This document shows, piece after piece, positions 25,835 to 38,400 of a DNA stretch of 51,109 nucleotides. Numbering within the stretch: the first letter of the stretch is position 1; each line of letters opens with the position of its first letter. Where the stretch lies: positions 1 to 51,109 of the forward strand of contig LRSR01004625.1 in assembly GCA_001579985.1 (NCBI GenBank). The letters run 5' to 3'. Below the pieces are notes generated by a model, which saw only the letters and a list, made by a program, of their open reading frames with translations, made no database searches and was not told the DNA's origin. The stretch is from Hypsibius dujardini. Taxonomy: Eukaryota > Tardigrada > Eutardigrada > Parachela > Hypsibiidae. Position numbers and translations under genes: made by a program.

Positions 25835-27749
25835 ATGCCAATTTTTGCTTTACTCCTGGACACCGTCTACGATATCTGTGCGTTCGGACTCTTCAAGGAC
25901 CAAAACGAGTTCGGGGTCTATTGGTTTGCCGCAGCTCGGATCGTCTGGCTGGTTGTTAAATGGATTGCCACGCCCAGCAATTACCGTGCTGCCCCGGCGC
26001 GCACCCTGCCGGAACTGTTTGACTTCACCCTCGATGAACAAAAAACCATCCTGGAGAGCTCGGGCAAGATACCCAGTTGGATTCACTTTCCCGACTTGGA
26101 ACGGGTGGAATGGTTGAACATCCTGCTGGCGCGGTTATGGCCGCCGTTCGGCGTTTTCATGGACAAAATGTTCAAGGAGATTTTGGAGCCGATTATTAAG
26201 ACTGCTTTTGGCAGTAAGATTTCCTTTCAATTCGACAAGGTCGATTTCGGGAGTATCCCGGTGCGCGTTAACGGGGTGAAGGGCTATAAGGACAATGTCG
26301 ATCGAAAGGAAATCATGCTGGATTGGGAGTTGTATTACAAGGGCGACGCGGAGTTCACGGTCTACGTGTCGGGGATCAGGGCGGGCGTGAAGAATGTCCA
26401 GCTGCATGGCACGTTGCGGATCACACTCAAGCCTGTGCTCAATGACATGCCGTTTGTTGGTACGTTGAATTTGAATTTGCAGGGTGGTGTTGAGATATTC
26501 GTCAATCGATAAAATGCTTTCAGCGGATCCGAACATCTTTAAAACTTAAAGGAAAATGTATTGACCCAAGAATGGCCAATCGAAATTTCCTCAATGGTTA
26601 TTCAAATATTTTGAATATTCATTTTAAATTTTTATTTTAAATATTTATTTTAAATATTTCTAAATATTTAGGCACAGGGATATTGTTATTTGAACATAAT
26701 CACTTGATGCTCGACACTTAATAAATTCCACTTCCTTTTTCAATTTTCGCAGGAGGGGTGGAGGTCTACTTCCTCAATCCGCCGGTGATCGATTTCGACC
26801 TGACGAACCTCCTCAACGCGCCGGGCTTCCTGTCCCTCAAGCAGACCGTCCACCAGCAAGTTATGGACAATCTCAAGCAGTTCACCGTCTTACCCAACAA
26901 AATCTCCATCCCTTTCATCGACATTGCCCACAAAGATTTCCTCTTCGACCTGCCAGTCGGTTTGGTCAGAGTCCACGTGATAGCCGGTAAAAATTTACCG
27001 GTTGCGGATCCTTCGTTACTTGGTCCCGGTAGTTCCGACCCGTATGTGAAGATCATGTTGGGCGCGAAAGAGGCTCGGACCAAAACCATTTTTAAATCGC
27101 TCAATCCCACGTGGGACGAAGTGTTTGACTTTATCGTGTCGGAGGCGCAGGGGCAGAAGATCAACTTTGAGGTCTACGATCAAGACCGGCAACAGGACGA
27201 CTTTTTGGGCAAGTTTTCGGTCGATTCCGGGTCGGTTCGCTCGGCGGGGGATTCATTCTCGCATTGGTACAACATCAGCGGCGGTTCGAGGGCACCCAAC
27301 ACCGGGCAGATCAATTTGAAGCTTTCTTGGTTTGACTTGAGCAAAGACCGAGCGGATCTGAATGCCACGCTGTATGAGAATCGGCAGTTATCACAATACG
27401 CTGTTAGCCCGCTGAGTTCGGCGGTTGTTCTGGTGCTGATTGATTCGGCCAGCGCACTACCACGCGTGACCAACTCCGGGAAAGACAGGGACCCCAATGC
27501 ATCGGTTGTTTTGACGCTGGGTTCGCAGACTTTTACCACACGCGTGGTCGCGCATTCGACAACACCGATTTGGGAGCAGCAAACCTTGCTGTATGTTCAT
27601 AACCCCTTGACGGAACAAATAGCAATTTTATTGAAGGATGACAGTAGCCCGTTACCAATCGGCAATTTGGAATTCCCGATTGCGGCTCTACTAGAGGTGT
27701 GTGGAGACAGACAAACAAGTAGGCAGGCAGGCAGGCAGGCAGACAGACC

Positions 27750-27817
<68 letters not shown>

Positions 27818-28601
27818 ATACTCAGTATGCCACCCCTATACATTTTCGTATTGGTAGGCAGACAACTTCGCAATGGAAGCACCGTTTCCATTAAAAGGTT
27901 CAGGACCGCGGAGTGCAATACGTCTTCGAATGACTCTCCGGTTAGCCACGAATGCCGAAGTTCGTGACAGCTACCTCCTGGCAGGCACACCCTCAAACAC
28001 TGATTTAAAGAGTTCCCTAATACTTTCCGTGCCAGCTCCATCCCAGTCCAGTTCTGCGAACAGTATGGACAGCTCCAACCCGTTGGTCGTTGTCAAGTCC
28101 CTCAATCCGAGCACTAGTCCCGATTTCTTAACAACGCCACGAATTAATATCGCGTTGACTAGTGCACCGAAGTCAAACGCTTTGGCAGTGGAGATCTTCG
28201 AAGCTTGCTCATTGGACAGTCTATGGGAACTGGCACAGGCGACGAAGCAGAAGATGTATGTTGTCTGTACATTGTTGCCCATGAAGTTGAAGCAACAAAC
28301 CGGCGAGAGCAGCACTATTGATAATCCAACTTTTCGTGAGAGGTTACAGTTTTCGCTCAGTCCAAAAATTGAGCTCAAGGATTGCACTGTTCACTTGCAG
28401 GTTGTTTTTGGCAGTTCGATGTTTCAGAAGTCCTTAGGGGAGGTGAAGATACCCCTAAGAAATGTCACATTTGGCAGAGATGAACCTTCTTGGTTTGAAT
28501 TGCTACCAAAGGGGGTCACACCGCCCATAACTGTGCCGCCTTTATTGTTACCCGTGACGCAAAGCTCGGTGAGCGTAGTCAAGCTGACTCCCTCAAAATA
28601 A
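25835..28601 (+). CDS. Extended-synaptotagmin-like lipid-transfer protein
   Basis: Three exons at 25835-26483, 26753-27696 and 27858-28601 join in phase and encode about 779 residues. The N-terminus carries two hydrophobic stretches (about 1-18 and 29-46), fitting the ER membrane hairpin of E-Syts. The SMP lipid-binding domain covers about 80-275, with SGKIPSWIHFPDLERVEWLN, PVRVNGVKGY and LHGTLRITLKPVLNDMPFVG. C2A (about 285-400) keeps calcium-binding aspartates (GSSDPYVKIMLG, VYDQDRQQDDFLG). C2B lies at about 430-530 and a third, more divergent C2 region at about 605-745. The family tethers ER to plasma membrane and moves lipids between them. I chose the ATG at 25835 because it starts the hydrophobic stretch. 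The exon 3 acceptor GGTAG before GCAGAC restores the phase and the family segment APFPLKGSGPRS. Confidence 0.88.
27715..27821. repeat. (CAGA)n/(CAGG)n microsatellite
   Basis: This array makes up about two thirds of the 161-bp second intron of the E-Syt-like gene. Confidence 0.9.
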
Positions 28602-28842
28602 ATGTTCGACTGGGTTAGGTATTTTTCTTTGTTTTATTCCACCTGCCTCTCTGTTGTCGTTCAGATTGATTTAACTGTAGCAAATGATTTACTATTAAGG
28701 AAATTATGGCGATTTATCTTATACTAATGTATTTATTAGTTAAAAGTCTATAATGTAGTGCAGTGTCGATTTTATCTTTTTGTTAGGAATGCATTATTGT
28801 GTGTTTTCTGCAAGATTTTCACATATTCACGTTTTAACATAA

Positions 28843-29001
28843 TTAGAAGCTCGACTGTACTTGTATTGTCGCCTGTCCGTTCCTGTATCCCGCACGATTA
28901 GGGAAGTGTCCCAACCATTGCCCGGTATGTGTCTGAACCACGTCTAATCCATTCAAAGGAAATGTTCCGGCTGTGTCGAATCTGTTGTTTTTTGGCGTAT
29001 C
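28843..29001 (-). CDS. Candidate orphan terminal exon
   Basis: A 159-base stretch is preceded by a CTTAG acceptor and ends in TAA. It encodes 52 residues in phase 0 (containing GTFPLNGLDVVQTHTGQW and ending QSSF). It could be the last exon of the neighbouring minus-strand gene in an alternative transcript, or of an unrecognised gene. No homology is claimed. Confidence 0.3.
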   Translation of the reverse strand, partial: DTPKNNRFDTAGTFPLNGLDVVQTHTGQWLGHFPNRAGYRNGQATIQVQSSF

Positions 29002-29324
29002 CTAAGAATGGTTTAGGACTAGTTAAGAAATGGTTTGGGAGTAGTTAAGGAATGGTTTAGGAGTAGTCAAGGAATGGAATTTTATTATTTCTGCTATCTC
29101 GTTAAAAATTTCCAGAAAATATCTGGCAAATGACTGAATAAGAGGTAAACAATTTACCTAAAATTGCTAAACAGAGGCCCTTCTGTACACTAGTAATCCC
29201 ATTAAATTAATTAAAAAACAGGAATATGGAAAACAACAAAGCGAGAAGTATTCACTTCATAGGTACAGTTACTCTAGTATACCAAAAAAAAATATTTTGG
29301 GACCGCCGAAGCCGACTTTTACGC

Positions 29325-30200
29325 CTAATTGAGGGTTCCGTTGATGGCTTGACCGATGGAAATCAAGGGCGGCCCATTTAATTTCCCCTTGTCGCTGTGG
29401 ATGTAAGCTGAAAAACATCATTATATTGAAGAACGTTATTGACACGCCAGGTGATGTATTTCGAAAATTTTAACAGTAAAAAGAATCTTACTGTTAATGG
29501 CATCCACCATGTCAGGATGAAGGGAGACAATTCCCTGACCCAGCGGCTTATTTGCACCGAAGTACAGGATTCCTTCCTCCCATCCGAGGAGATGCTTGGC
29601 CAGTGTGGTGGCGAGGTGGCTGCACGTGACAATGGTAGTTATTAGGCGTTGGAGTAAATTCTTGTAGATGAAGACTGGCTTTCCGGCGGCACTTCGTTCG
29701 TCGTTGAAACCGTGTACGGAAACACGAAAGTGACTGAAAAGTTAGCATATCAGATCAAATGTGCGGATAATAATAATATAACTATAATCGATAAAATAGT
29801 TAGGAAATGAAGTGAGTGGGGAAATGAATAATCAATCAACCAATCAATGCGTACATTACCTGAATAAATATTATTCCCAAGAAAATGTCAATCCATCAAT
29901 CCAGCAAAATTATTTTGGATAGAATGGCATGCCAGTAGAAACAGGCAATCAATCAATCCATTAAACGTGAAGTTTAGAGCGCGTAAATTCTCGTCGATCT
30001 TCAGCATAACCCACTTAGGGCCAGCATTTATACAAATGAACATTTTTAAAGGAGAACGAATTTTTTTGGATGTATCCGGACAAAGTACCTTGCGGGATGG
30101 CCGACTGCTTGCCGTAAAAAGTCCGAGAACGGAACTCCACACAGGCTTTCTGGTATGCCTCGTCATCAACAATCAGATTTTCCGCAGAAGAATCAGCCAT
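29325..30200 (-). CDS. Unrecognised small protein, four candidate exons
   Basis: Exons are proposed at 30200-30089, 30013-29967, 29733-29492 and 29407-29325. The last three join in phase. The first junction does not (phase 1 meets a phase 0 start), so exon 1 or 2 has a wrong border. The product of about 160 residues contains VDDEAYQKACVEFRSRTFYG, KIDENLRALNF, VSVHGFNDERSAAGKPVFIY, LGWEEGILYFGAN, IVSLHPDMVDAINTYIH, and ends LISIGQAINGTLN. There is no signal peptide or clear membrane helix. The composition looks like a genuine conserved globular protein, but I do not recognise the family. Confidence 0.5.
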
Positions 30201-31440
30201 TTCTTCATAAAAAAAACAACAAAACATCAATTCTAATAGAAATCAGTATATTTGAAGCCAATAGCAGGTTTCTTAAGTTGTTGATTTCACAATAGGATAA
30301 TATCACAATAGGATAAAACTATAGGAACGACGGCACAGAAACAAAACTCCGTGCTCCGCCAACCGAGCTAAAGACGGATACAACTCGAAACTGTAATTTC
30401 TAAATATATTGCAAAAAACCAGGTGGATTTCGAGTGGGAGGAAGGTAAGGACCGAGAACGGTTAAGAGAAAACGAAAATTAATGGAGAAGCCGAGTCGAG
30501 ATTTTAATCGAAAACCAGACAATAAGTAGGCCAGCAGGCGTTAGAGTGGTTAATCCACATTCACAGTGGGAGCCACAGTAGAGCTTCTGGCGCGCCACAG
30601 CCGGCAGTTCGATATTTTGTTTGAGTAGGTGCTCACATGATCGGGCCGCAGTTTGTCTATTTCGGCCAGCCAAAAATCGTGCCGGTCGGTCAAAAGCCGC
30701 ACCTGTGGACACGTTTGCTGTTGTTTTCAGTTCGGCAGTTGGCAAGGGTGTGGCATCAGACGAGTGCCTTAAATGCGTCACTCTCACCATCTCTAGCTGT
30801 ATGTTTTTGGTTGAGGTTCGGTTCGCGGAGGTCTTCTTGGGAAGCCATTGGTCAAGCCGTTTTTGCTTAATCCGAAAAATTGTTTTATTTACGGGTACTC
30901 GAGCTTAAGCCTCATGGAGCGTAAGCAGAGTAAGCAACCAGTACCAGCTGTTTACTTGTACAGGTTCCGAAACAGTAACTCAGCATGTAGGGCAATTGGA
31001 CAGGACTACTATCATTTATTTAACAACTTTTGGTAAAGCGAACCGAATCCAAAGCTTGAGAATGTGCTGTATCGAAAAAAGCGAGATGTATCGTTAATTC
31101 AGCAGTCGCAGTCGGATTCGAGTGAAACTTCTAAAAGGGAGTTATCCCAAAACTAAATAATATCAAGCCTTTAGTAGATAAAAAATGCTAATATATATTA
31201 TCCCTACCCTGTATCCGTTTACTCCTTCTTGACTATACTAGAAAATCCATTTTTTTTTATTCTCTGAGCAGCCTTTATTCCATTCAGTCCATTCTTTCTC
31301 TTTCTCTCCTTGGCTGACCACACCCAGATTTATAACAGGATATTTCTCGTCTTCTCTTGTGTATTCTCCGAATGTATCTTTTTTTCTTTATATAAGCTTA
31401 TATGAATCGATTTGTGTTTCTCAGTTCTCGTGTTTGAATT
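30201..31440. other. Intergenic region, no gene seen
   Basis: Several short open frames lie at 30480-31036 on both strands but show no splice-consistent extension or recognisable motif. A duplicated TCACAATAGGATAA unit occurs at 30289-30317. Confidence 0.5.
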
Positions 31441-31465
31441 TTCTTCTGCATTTTTCTCGTTAGTC

Positions 31466-31740
31466 ATGGCGGACGTACCGATACCAGTAAGTATGCCCAA
31501 GCAAACCGCTACGCAACCCCTCTACACCGTCAGCAGATGGTCGCCGACAAGTGGATTCATATAATTTTTGTTTCAAACAACCTGACTATGTTTTCATCAC
31601 GGCACTGGAGCTCTATCGGCGCTTCCGTACCGAGACTAGATTGGCCTGGTCACCTACACTGATAGGGTGTGCTGTCTCTGTGGTTTACGGCTCCCAAACG
31701 GATTACAACGACTCGGACCGTATGTTCCAGAATCAAAAAG
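31466..31740 (+). CDS. Weak two-exon gene candidate
   Basis: ATGGCGGACGTACCGATACCA ends at a perfect GTAAGT donor, and a downstream open stretch (about 31550-31755) ends at a GTACGA donor. The second piece contains KQPDYVFITALELYRRF. The phase between the two pieces does not fit cleanly and no family was recognised, so this is only a lead. No later exon was found before the opposite-strand dehydrogenase. Confidence 0.2.
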
Positions 31741-32116
31741 GCTCCGAAGTTGGTACGAGAACGTATTTTTCTTTAGTTTGCCTTTTTTTCAACGTAATTG
31801 CGTTTAAGGGGGGGGGGTTGTGTCATGGGTGACCATTACCCCCGCTTTCCGTCTAAGTATCATTTTGATCACTATCGCATTCTTTTGGTTGGCTTTTCTC
31901 TGTTTCTTGTATGTATTTTAACCATATTTAACTGTGACTGTGTGCTTTATCAAGTTGTCACTTTTGGTTGACCTTGGATGACAGACACGACACACACACA
32001 GAGATATATTTCAGGACGTCACAATCACTAGCCCATAATGTCACTCAGTAGCGCAATCAGTAAGCGTAACGAACACGGTGAGCAGGGCTCTAATCGTAAA
32101 CCCAAATCGTATGTCC

Positions 32117-34331
32117 CTACTGATGCTCCGGATGCTGACGAATGGCGTCAATGAGCTTATTGGGTGCCATCTCTTTTTTGCAGATTTGATGAACGGCAGT
32201 GAACAGCGGAAAGTCCTTCTCCTTGCCTTTGTGGCTCAGAAAATAATTGACCTCTTCAGCTGTTCTGGCGCCTTGCAGCTGCTGTCCGCCGAGCATTTCT
32301 TTCGAGAGATCATCCAATGTCTACAAAAATTGCAGCAGCCCTTCATCACTGAAAATGATTTAGCTAGTTTATATGTCTGTTCAATACCTTGGCAGGGCTA
32401 GCTGCAAACGCCTCACCGACCTTGCGATTACGACCACCAAAACATGAAGTCACCAGGTCACCGATGCCGCAGCTTTGAAGGAAAGTCTCGGGTGTTCCGC
32501 CCGGGAAGAACTGCTCGGCAAATTTCATCATTTCCATCAGGCCAAGCCGGATGATGGCTGCTTTGGTGTTGGTCTTCTCGCCAAAAACCCCGTCGGATAC
32601 TCCCGCCGCGAAGGCAACGATGTTCTGACAAGACAGAGCGACAAAAAGTAATGACACAACATAAACTTCATGAAAACTGATTGAAATTTCAAATACTACT
32701 TCTCTGTAAGATACTCGTACTTCCGCACTACTATAGGCAACAGCGCCTTTTTACCTTCAGGGCTCCGCACAGCTCAGCATTGGTCACGTCTTTGATCACA
32801 GTTATCCGGAAATCGGGCGTCTGCATGAGCTTCTTAAAAATCTGCCCTTGCTTCAGCTCCTTGAAGGCTGTCAAAAGGTAACCAATCTTAGCGGCCAGCA
32901 AAAGGATTCTCATCGGCAACGGAACAGAAACCAAAATTCTGAGCACGGGCAGGCAACGTGCTGGCACAATTCTGAGCACAGGCAGGCAACGTGTCATGAG
33001 GCAATAACAACGCAGAGTTAGAAACTAACAATCAGACAGATGGTCAAACATGCAAACATTCAGGCAGTCAAGAGTACCGTAATGCTAATAGGGTGGCCGG
33101 ATGGACAAAGGCCCATGTTCAAAGACATGTTGAATACTCATGGACTCAGGCAAACAACCGACAAACGTATGCATAAACCGGGTACGCAAACGTATGTATA
33201 ATCAGGCATGAAATGGTCGCGAGCATGCGTCAGGTGGGAATCTGCGCAACGCGAAGCGAAGAGCCCTTTTCAGAAAGCAGTTTTAGAGGAAGTATGGGAG
33301 GGTCTCTGGGAGGCCCGATCTGAGGGTGTGGCGTGGGCCATAAATGAGATCGAGTCTCCCAGAGATTTGTGTCTGACGTTTTGCCAGAGTTTAGGTAGAA
33401 CCTCCCTTTGCCGCCTGTTACAGGTGCTCACATGAACGAGCTTGGTGACAAACAAATTTTGAGATGGATGTTGTTAGTAATGGCAGAGAAATAGCGGTTC
33501 TAAGTATGTCTTAAAAGCACTGCCGATCCCGGTAGTGCAATGCACGCACTCACGGGCACATACGGAAATGCTTCTGGAATGAGACAACCAGACAGCCTTT
33601 AAACTTAACAGGCAAATGAGCGGATAATTCGACAACGGATAAAGACATAAAATAGTAATGTGAAAATTTTAGCCATTCTAGAGCTAATGACCACGGCAGT
33701 GACTTAACGAACTAGCATGCACAGCTGTGTGTAGCTATGCTTACAGCTAAGTAAGCTTACCGATAGTCGTTTCGCAGAAAAGCCCGTCCGCCACCTCATT
33801 AGCAACATTTGCACCCATCAATACACCCATTGGAATCTTGAGTTTGTCCGTGATCACGGTCGACAACAGCCGAATGTTTGTCTTCTCTGGATTATACAAA
33901 CCCTTGACAAGGGACATTCCGACAGCCGACGGCTTAATTTTTCCTGTGAGATTGTCCAACGCTTTGCCAATAAACTGATGCGGGAGTACAAAAATAAGAT
34001 AGTCTGCGTCCTGTGCGGCCACTACCAAATCCGGTTCCGCCACAATGTTATCCGGCAAACGGTGACCTTTGAGGTACTTTACGTTCTCGTGCTTAGTATT
34101 GATCACCGCGGTCAGCTTTTTACCAGAGTTTTCGCCAAACGTCGCGTCCAGTATTTCCTCAAACACATACATTTTGACAGTCTTGTCGAACTCGGGCGCG
34201 TTGATAATGTTGGCTCCAATGAGTTTAGACACCGCCGAACCCCTAAAAGAGGCCACAAATAACAGTCGACACACCGACACACCGAGAGACGGTACAGACA
34301 TGTATACAAACAGACAGGCAGGCAGATAAGC

Positions 34332-34380
<49 letters not shown>

Positions 34381-34662
34381 GGCAGGCAGGCAGGCAGATA
34401 AGCAGACAGACAGGCAGGCAGGCAGGCAGATAAGCAGACAGACAGACAGACAGTCAGCCAGTCAGTCAGGCAGACAGATAGGTAAACAGGCAGACAGAGA
34501 GACAGGGAGACAGACACAGACATTCGAACATACAGACAAAATTAGCAAACAGGACCATTGCTCGTTAAATTGACCAAAATTATATCAGGCGTACCAATTT
34601 CCGGATCCAACAATGCAGACTTTCAACAACCCCGGAGCTGCTAACTTCTTACTGCCAGACAT
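32117..34662 (-). CDS. GPD1: Glycerol-3-phosphate dehydrogenase, NAD+, cytosolic
   Basis: All five exons are present and in phase: 34662-34595, 34242-33761, 32867-32755, 32624-32388 and 32320-32117, giving 367 residues. The enzyme interconverts dihydroxyacetone phosphate and glycerol 3-phosphate using NADH, linking glycolysis to lipid synthesis and redox shuttling. The N-terminal dinucleotide-binding motif GSGNWGS is split by intron 1. Further family blocks are [48 protein letters not shown], the catalytic Lys in GALK at the end of exon 3, [14 protein letters not shown] and [12 protein letters not shown]. The chain ends IRQHPEHQ. Four residues (GVFGEK) differ slightly from the usual glycine-rich stretch before NTKAA. 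Intron 1 is largely a GACA repeat. Confidence 0.95.
34308..34526. repeat. (CAGA)n/(CAGG)n microsatellite
   Basis: Tandem ACAG/GCAG units occupy most of the first intron of the glycerol-3-phosphate dehydrogenase gene. In the antisense frame they prolong exon 2 artificially. Confidence 0.9.
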
Positions 34663-35474
34663 TCTTCTGCGACAATGAGAAGGGCAAAAGGCCGCCACGA
34701 TGGATGAAAAGAGCAAGAGAAGAAATAGAGAGCATGAGAAGAAATACGTCAGTTTAGAGGGGGATAGCAGCCATTGATTTGTATCGGATTTCCTAATCTC
34801 CTCTGAAGGTGGTTGCCATGTGCGGTAAACTTAAATAATATCAGAGTTCTACTGAGCTATCAAGGATTTAAATGAACTGTATTTTTCAATCATTTTTTGG
34901 AACGTGTAAATAAATCATTACTTCAGTCAAAAACTTTCAACTTGGCACAACCGTACTCTGTTGCGGGTCACTTGTGCCACAAGGGAATAGTTTTGCGTGT
35001 CCAGAGCCAAAAAATCGAAAACTGAACTTGATTTCCTTCGACCATTTGATGCTTTATGTATGCAAACGGCAACAAAGTGGAATGTGTTAACGGGATGTCT
35101 GTCTGTTTGTCTATTTGTCTGTCTATCTGTCTATCTGTCTATCTGTCTGTCTGCCTGTCTGCCTGTCTGCCTGCCTGTATGTTTGTCTGTCTATTTGTAT
35201 GCTTGTCTGTTTGCCTATCTGCCTGCCTGTCTCTCTGTTTGACTATTTGTTTATGTGTGTGATTATCTGGCTGGCTAGTTCTCTGGCTATGTCTGTCTTT
35301 CAGAACGTCTATCCGTCTTGGGGATCTGTAACATAGAACTACTTCTGCACTGGTCTAACCATGCCTGGACGTCATGGTGACAGCTGGCACTACAACGACT
35401 AAGTTTAACTGGAGCTGCATTGTGGTTACACTTTTCACGTAGCTTGCGATTGTTTTCCCGTTGCACCTAGAAAA
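34663..35474. other. Intergenic region with (CTGT)n array
   Basis: This separates the divergent dehydrogenase and RSPH10B-like genes, so it should hold both promoters. It contains a CTGT/CTAT array at about 35096-35240. No coding exon was recognised. Confidence 0.6.
35096..35242. repeat. (CTGT)n/(CTAT)n microsatellite
   Basis: Degenerate CTGT/CTAT/CTGC tetramers in tandem give CLSV/YLSI-type spurious frames. Confidence 0.9.
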
Positions 35475-38400
35475 ATGCTGAAAACTGAGGATAAGTCCTA
35501 TACAAAAATGGTGAAGACTGACGATAAACTCATTGTGGAGAAACCGGTTGAGATCACCATTGCCGTCCGACCGGAACCGGAGGAGCAGGAAACCAGCAAT
35601 GACATCTGCGAGATGCTTAACCTCTACCGAAAGTACGAGAACCAGGAGTGTGGCCGCGAAGACGAAGACGCCGTCGAGATCTATCCGGAGTATCCCGTCG
35701 GAATTGCCCAGGCCACACATTCATCAGGGACACCTGGTCCAGATAGAAATGGGGCCACGCATCAATCAAGGATATCTGGTCCAGGTAGAAATAAACAGAT
35801 GGCTTCAGGTGGTCTTGTTGCGCCCCCTTTGTGGGATGTGATTCTTCGTGTGACATGCATGATTTGTGGTGGGTAGAAATTGAGGAAACAGGTGTGGCGA
35901 AATCGACGGAGCCCCGAAATCCCGACTGGGCCTGCTACTGGGATCGGGATCTTTTGCGAAAAAATCGCGATGGAAAGGGTCTGAAGCAGCTGACAGAACT
36001 CACAGTTAAACGGTACAGAAAAACATACACATGTGGCAAAAACCTCAGGCCGACCGAACTAAAGCCAAGTTTACCGGCGCCCAGCAAAATGGGGTGGTCG
36101 GAGTTTGAGCCATTTCGGTCAATGCGTGCAGCTGTTTTTGACCACGGCTGACTACGCAGCCTTTGCTTCCTCGATTGATTGATTGACTTTGAATTATTTT
36201 GGAAATCTGGTGTTAAATCAGTGAATCAAGCGATGTGAGAAACAGCTGCAGGCATTGGCTAAAATTGGCTCAAACTCTGACCACCCTATTTTGCTGCGTG
36301 ATGGTGAAATTTGGCTTTAATTCGGTCGGCTTGAGGTTTTTGCCACGTGTGTATGTACTGCATCCACACGACGCTTATTCAAAGCTCGCTTATTTTGCAA
36401 CGTTTTTCCTCCTTTTTTTCACACTCGCTAATCTCCCTGGTTTTGGAGACAACCGGGAAAAGCAACCAAGGAGCTACTTTTCTCGGTTAACAGCTCGATA
36501 ATTGTGTCTATCTGTCTTCTAACTTCTGAGTGGTTCATGTGCGTTAAGGTCAGCGAAGGAGATACGGCCATAGTCGACCAGGGGGCGTGTCCTCGTATCA
36601 CCGTTGCAAGGGTGTGCAAAACCTGGGAGATTAGTGAGTTTGAAATGACGAAATAATAAAATGACGAAATGACGAAATGACGAAATGACTAAATGACGAA
36701 ATAACAAAATGACGAAATGACGAAATGACGAAATGACGAAATGACGAAATAAACGAGCTTCGAATACCCTTGCTGTTTTAATCTTACATTTTAAAATACT
36801 CAACAATGCAACAATTACTATCAATCAGGAATTTTAATTATAATTAATGATTTAAAATAAAAAATTTAGACTCTTTCTACAACACTATAGTTGTATTGTA
36901 TAAGTGTAGTATGGTTGCTTTAAAAAATGGTACAAAAGAGGACGCAGGTACAGATCACATTTTTCTCCTTTGAATGAAAGATACGTCTCGACTATTTTTT
37001 AGATAAAATCTTCTAAAATAAAAATATGTGAACTGATTTTAAAAAGTTTAATTTTTTAATCGACATGACTGCAAAGCGTTTTGATTAAGTGAATGTGTAC
37101 TGCATATTTGTAACAGATACGAAGGGTCGACTGAGCGGATCTTTGAGAAGTTCGGATCAGTGACCTTCACATCTGGAATAACGTATCAGGTACATGCTTC
37201 TTTCACTGATTTATTAAAGTACTTGTCTATCTCTCTATCTCTTGGCTTCCTTCAAAAACAATTGGTTTTGTGGTGCTGCATAGGGTCCCTTTGACAGCCA
37301 GCGAAAGGCTACTGGGATTGGCAGGCTGATCTTTCCCGACGGAACGATTTTTGATGTAAGGCTCTTTTGGAGTTCGATGATTTGCAAGTGGATATGTTGT
37401 TGCTGGCAAAATTACAACAAGAAACAGTCCTTTGAAGGGGGAAGTGCAAGATTCTGAAGTCGGCCGACGGGGAATCTACCGATGGTCTGACGGGTCGGTG
37501 TATGAGGGCAACCTTCGAGAAGGAATGCGGCATGGATACGGGCGGTTCTTCGACGCCGCCAGTGGGAGTTTTTATAGCGGTTCCTGGCACTATGCACATA
37601 TGCATGACTATGTAAGGGACTGGTGTCTGTGTCTGTGTCTGTGTCTGTGTCTGTGTCTGTGTCTGTGTCTGTGTCTGTGTCTGTGTCTGTGTCTGTGTCT
37701 TTGTGTCTGTGCCTTTTTTGGGTCTGTGTGTCTGTCTGTCGATTCAACTGTGGATGTGACTGGGTCTGAGTTTGTTTCTGTGATTATTACCTGTGTCTCT
37801 GTCTCTGACTTCATCTTTTTCTGTCTCGTTCCTTGTGTCTGTCTCTATTTTTAACTGTAATGGTGCAAATTCTTGTCGATCTTAGCTTACCTATGTATTT
37901 GTTTTCGGGCTCCTTTTCTGGGTCTAGCGTTGGAAAATGTGCCTCCTTTAGTGCATGTTGATGCGGTTTGATTTAACGACTGTAAGCTTCAATTTCGGGC
38001 TGTTTCTTGTAGGGAAAAATGATTTTCTACGGTTCGGACAAAAATTTCTACCAAGGCAGCTGGACCGCTGGTGTTCAATGGGGTTATGGTCTGCGTCAGT
38101 GGCCATCGGGGAATTTCTATGAGGGCCAATGGGCCCGTGGTTTGCCGCATGGCCGCGGCTGCAAATTTTGGCTGGGTCACCATATCTACCTCCGTGGAGA
38201 ATTTGAAGAAGGAGTTCCGGTGAAGTTATTTTGTTTACCCTTTGCACGCTGCGACTCGAGTAGATCGTCTACATTTGACAGGAACCCCTTTCTGACCGAA
38301 GTTTACGGTGTGTTTTTAACAGCATGGATTCGGCTTAATGATCTGGATTGACCGGCATGCTCCGGCAGACGGAGCGGTAAACCAAAATTTTTTTTACGGA

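Noticed and set aside
30480-31036. Protein-coding gene in the 30.5-31.0 kb interval
   Set aside because: Only short overlapping frames on both strands, without consistent splice sites, motifs or compositional signal.
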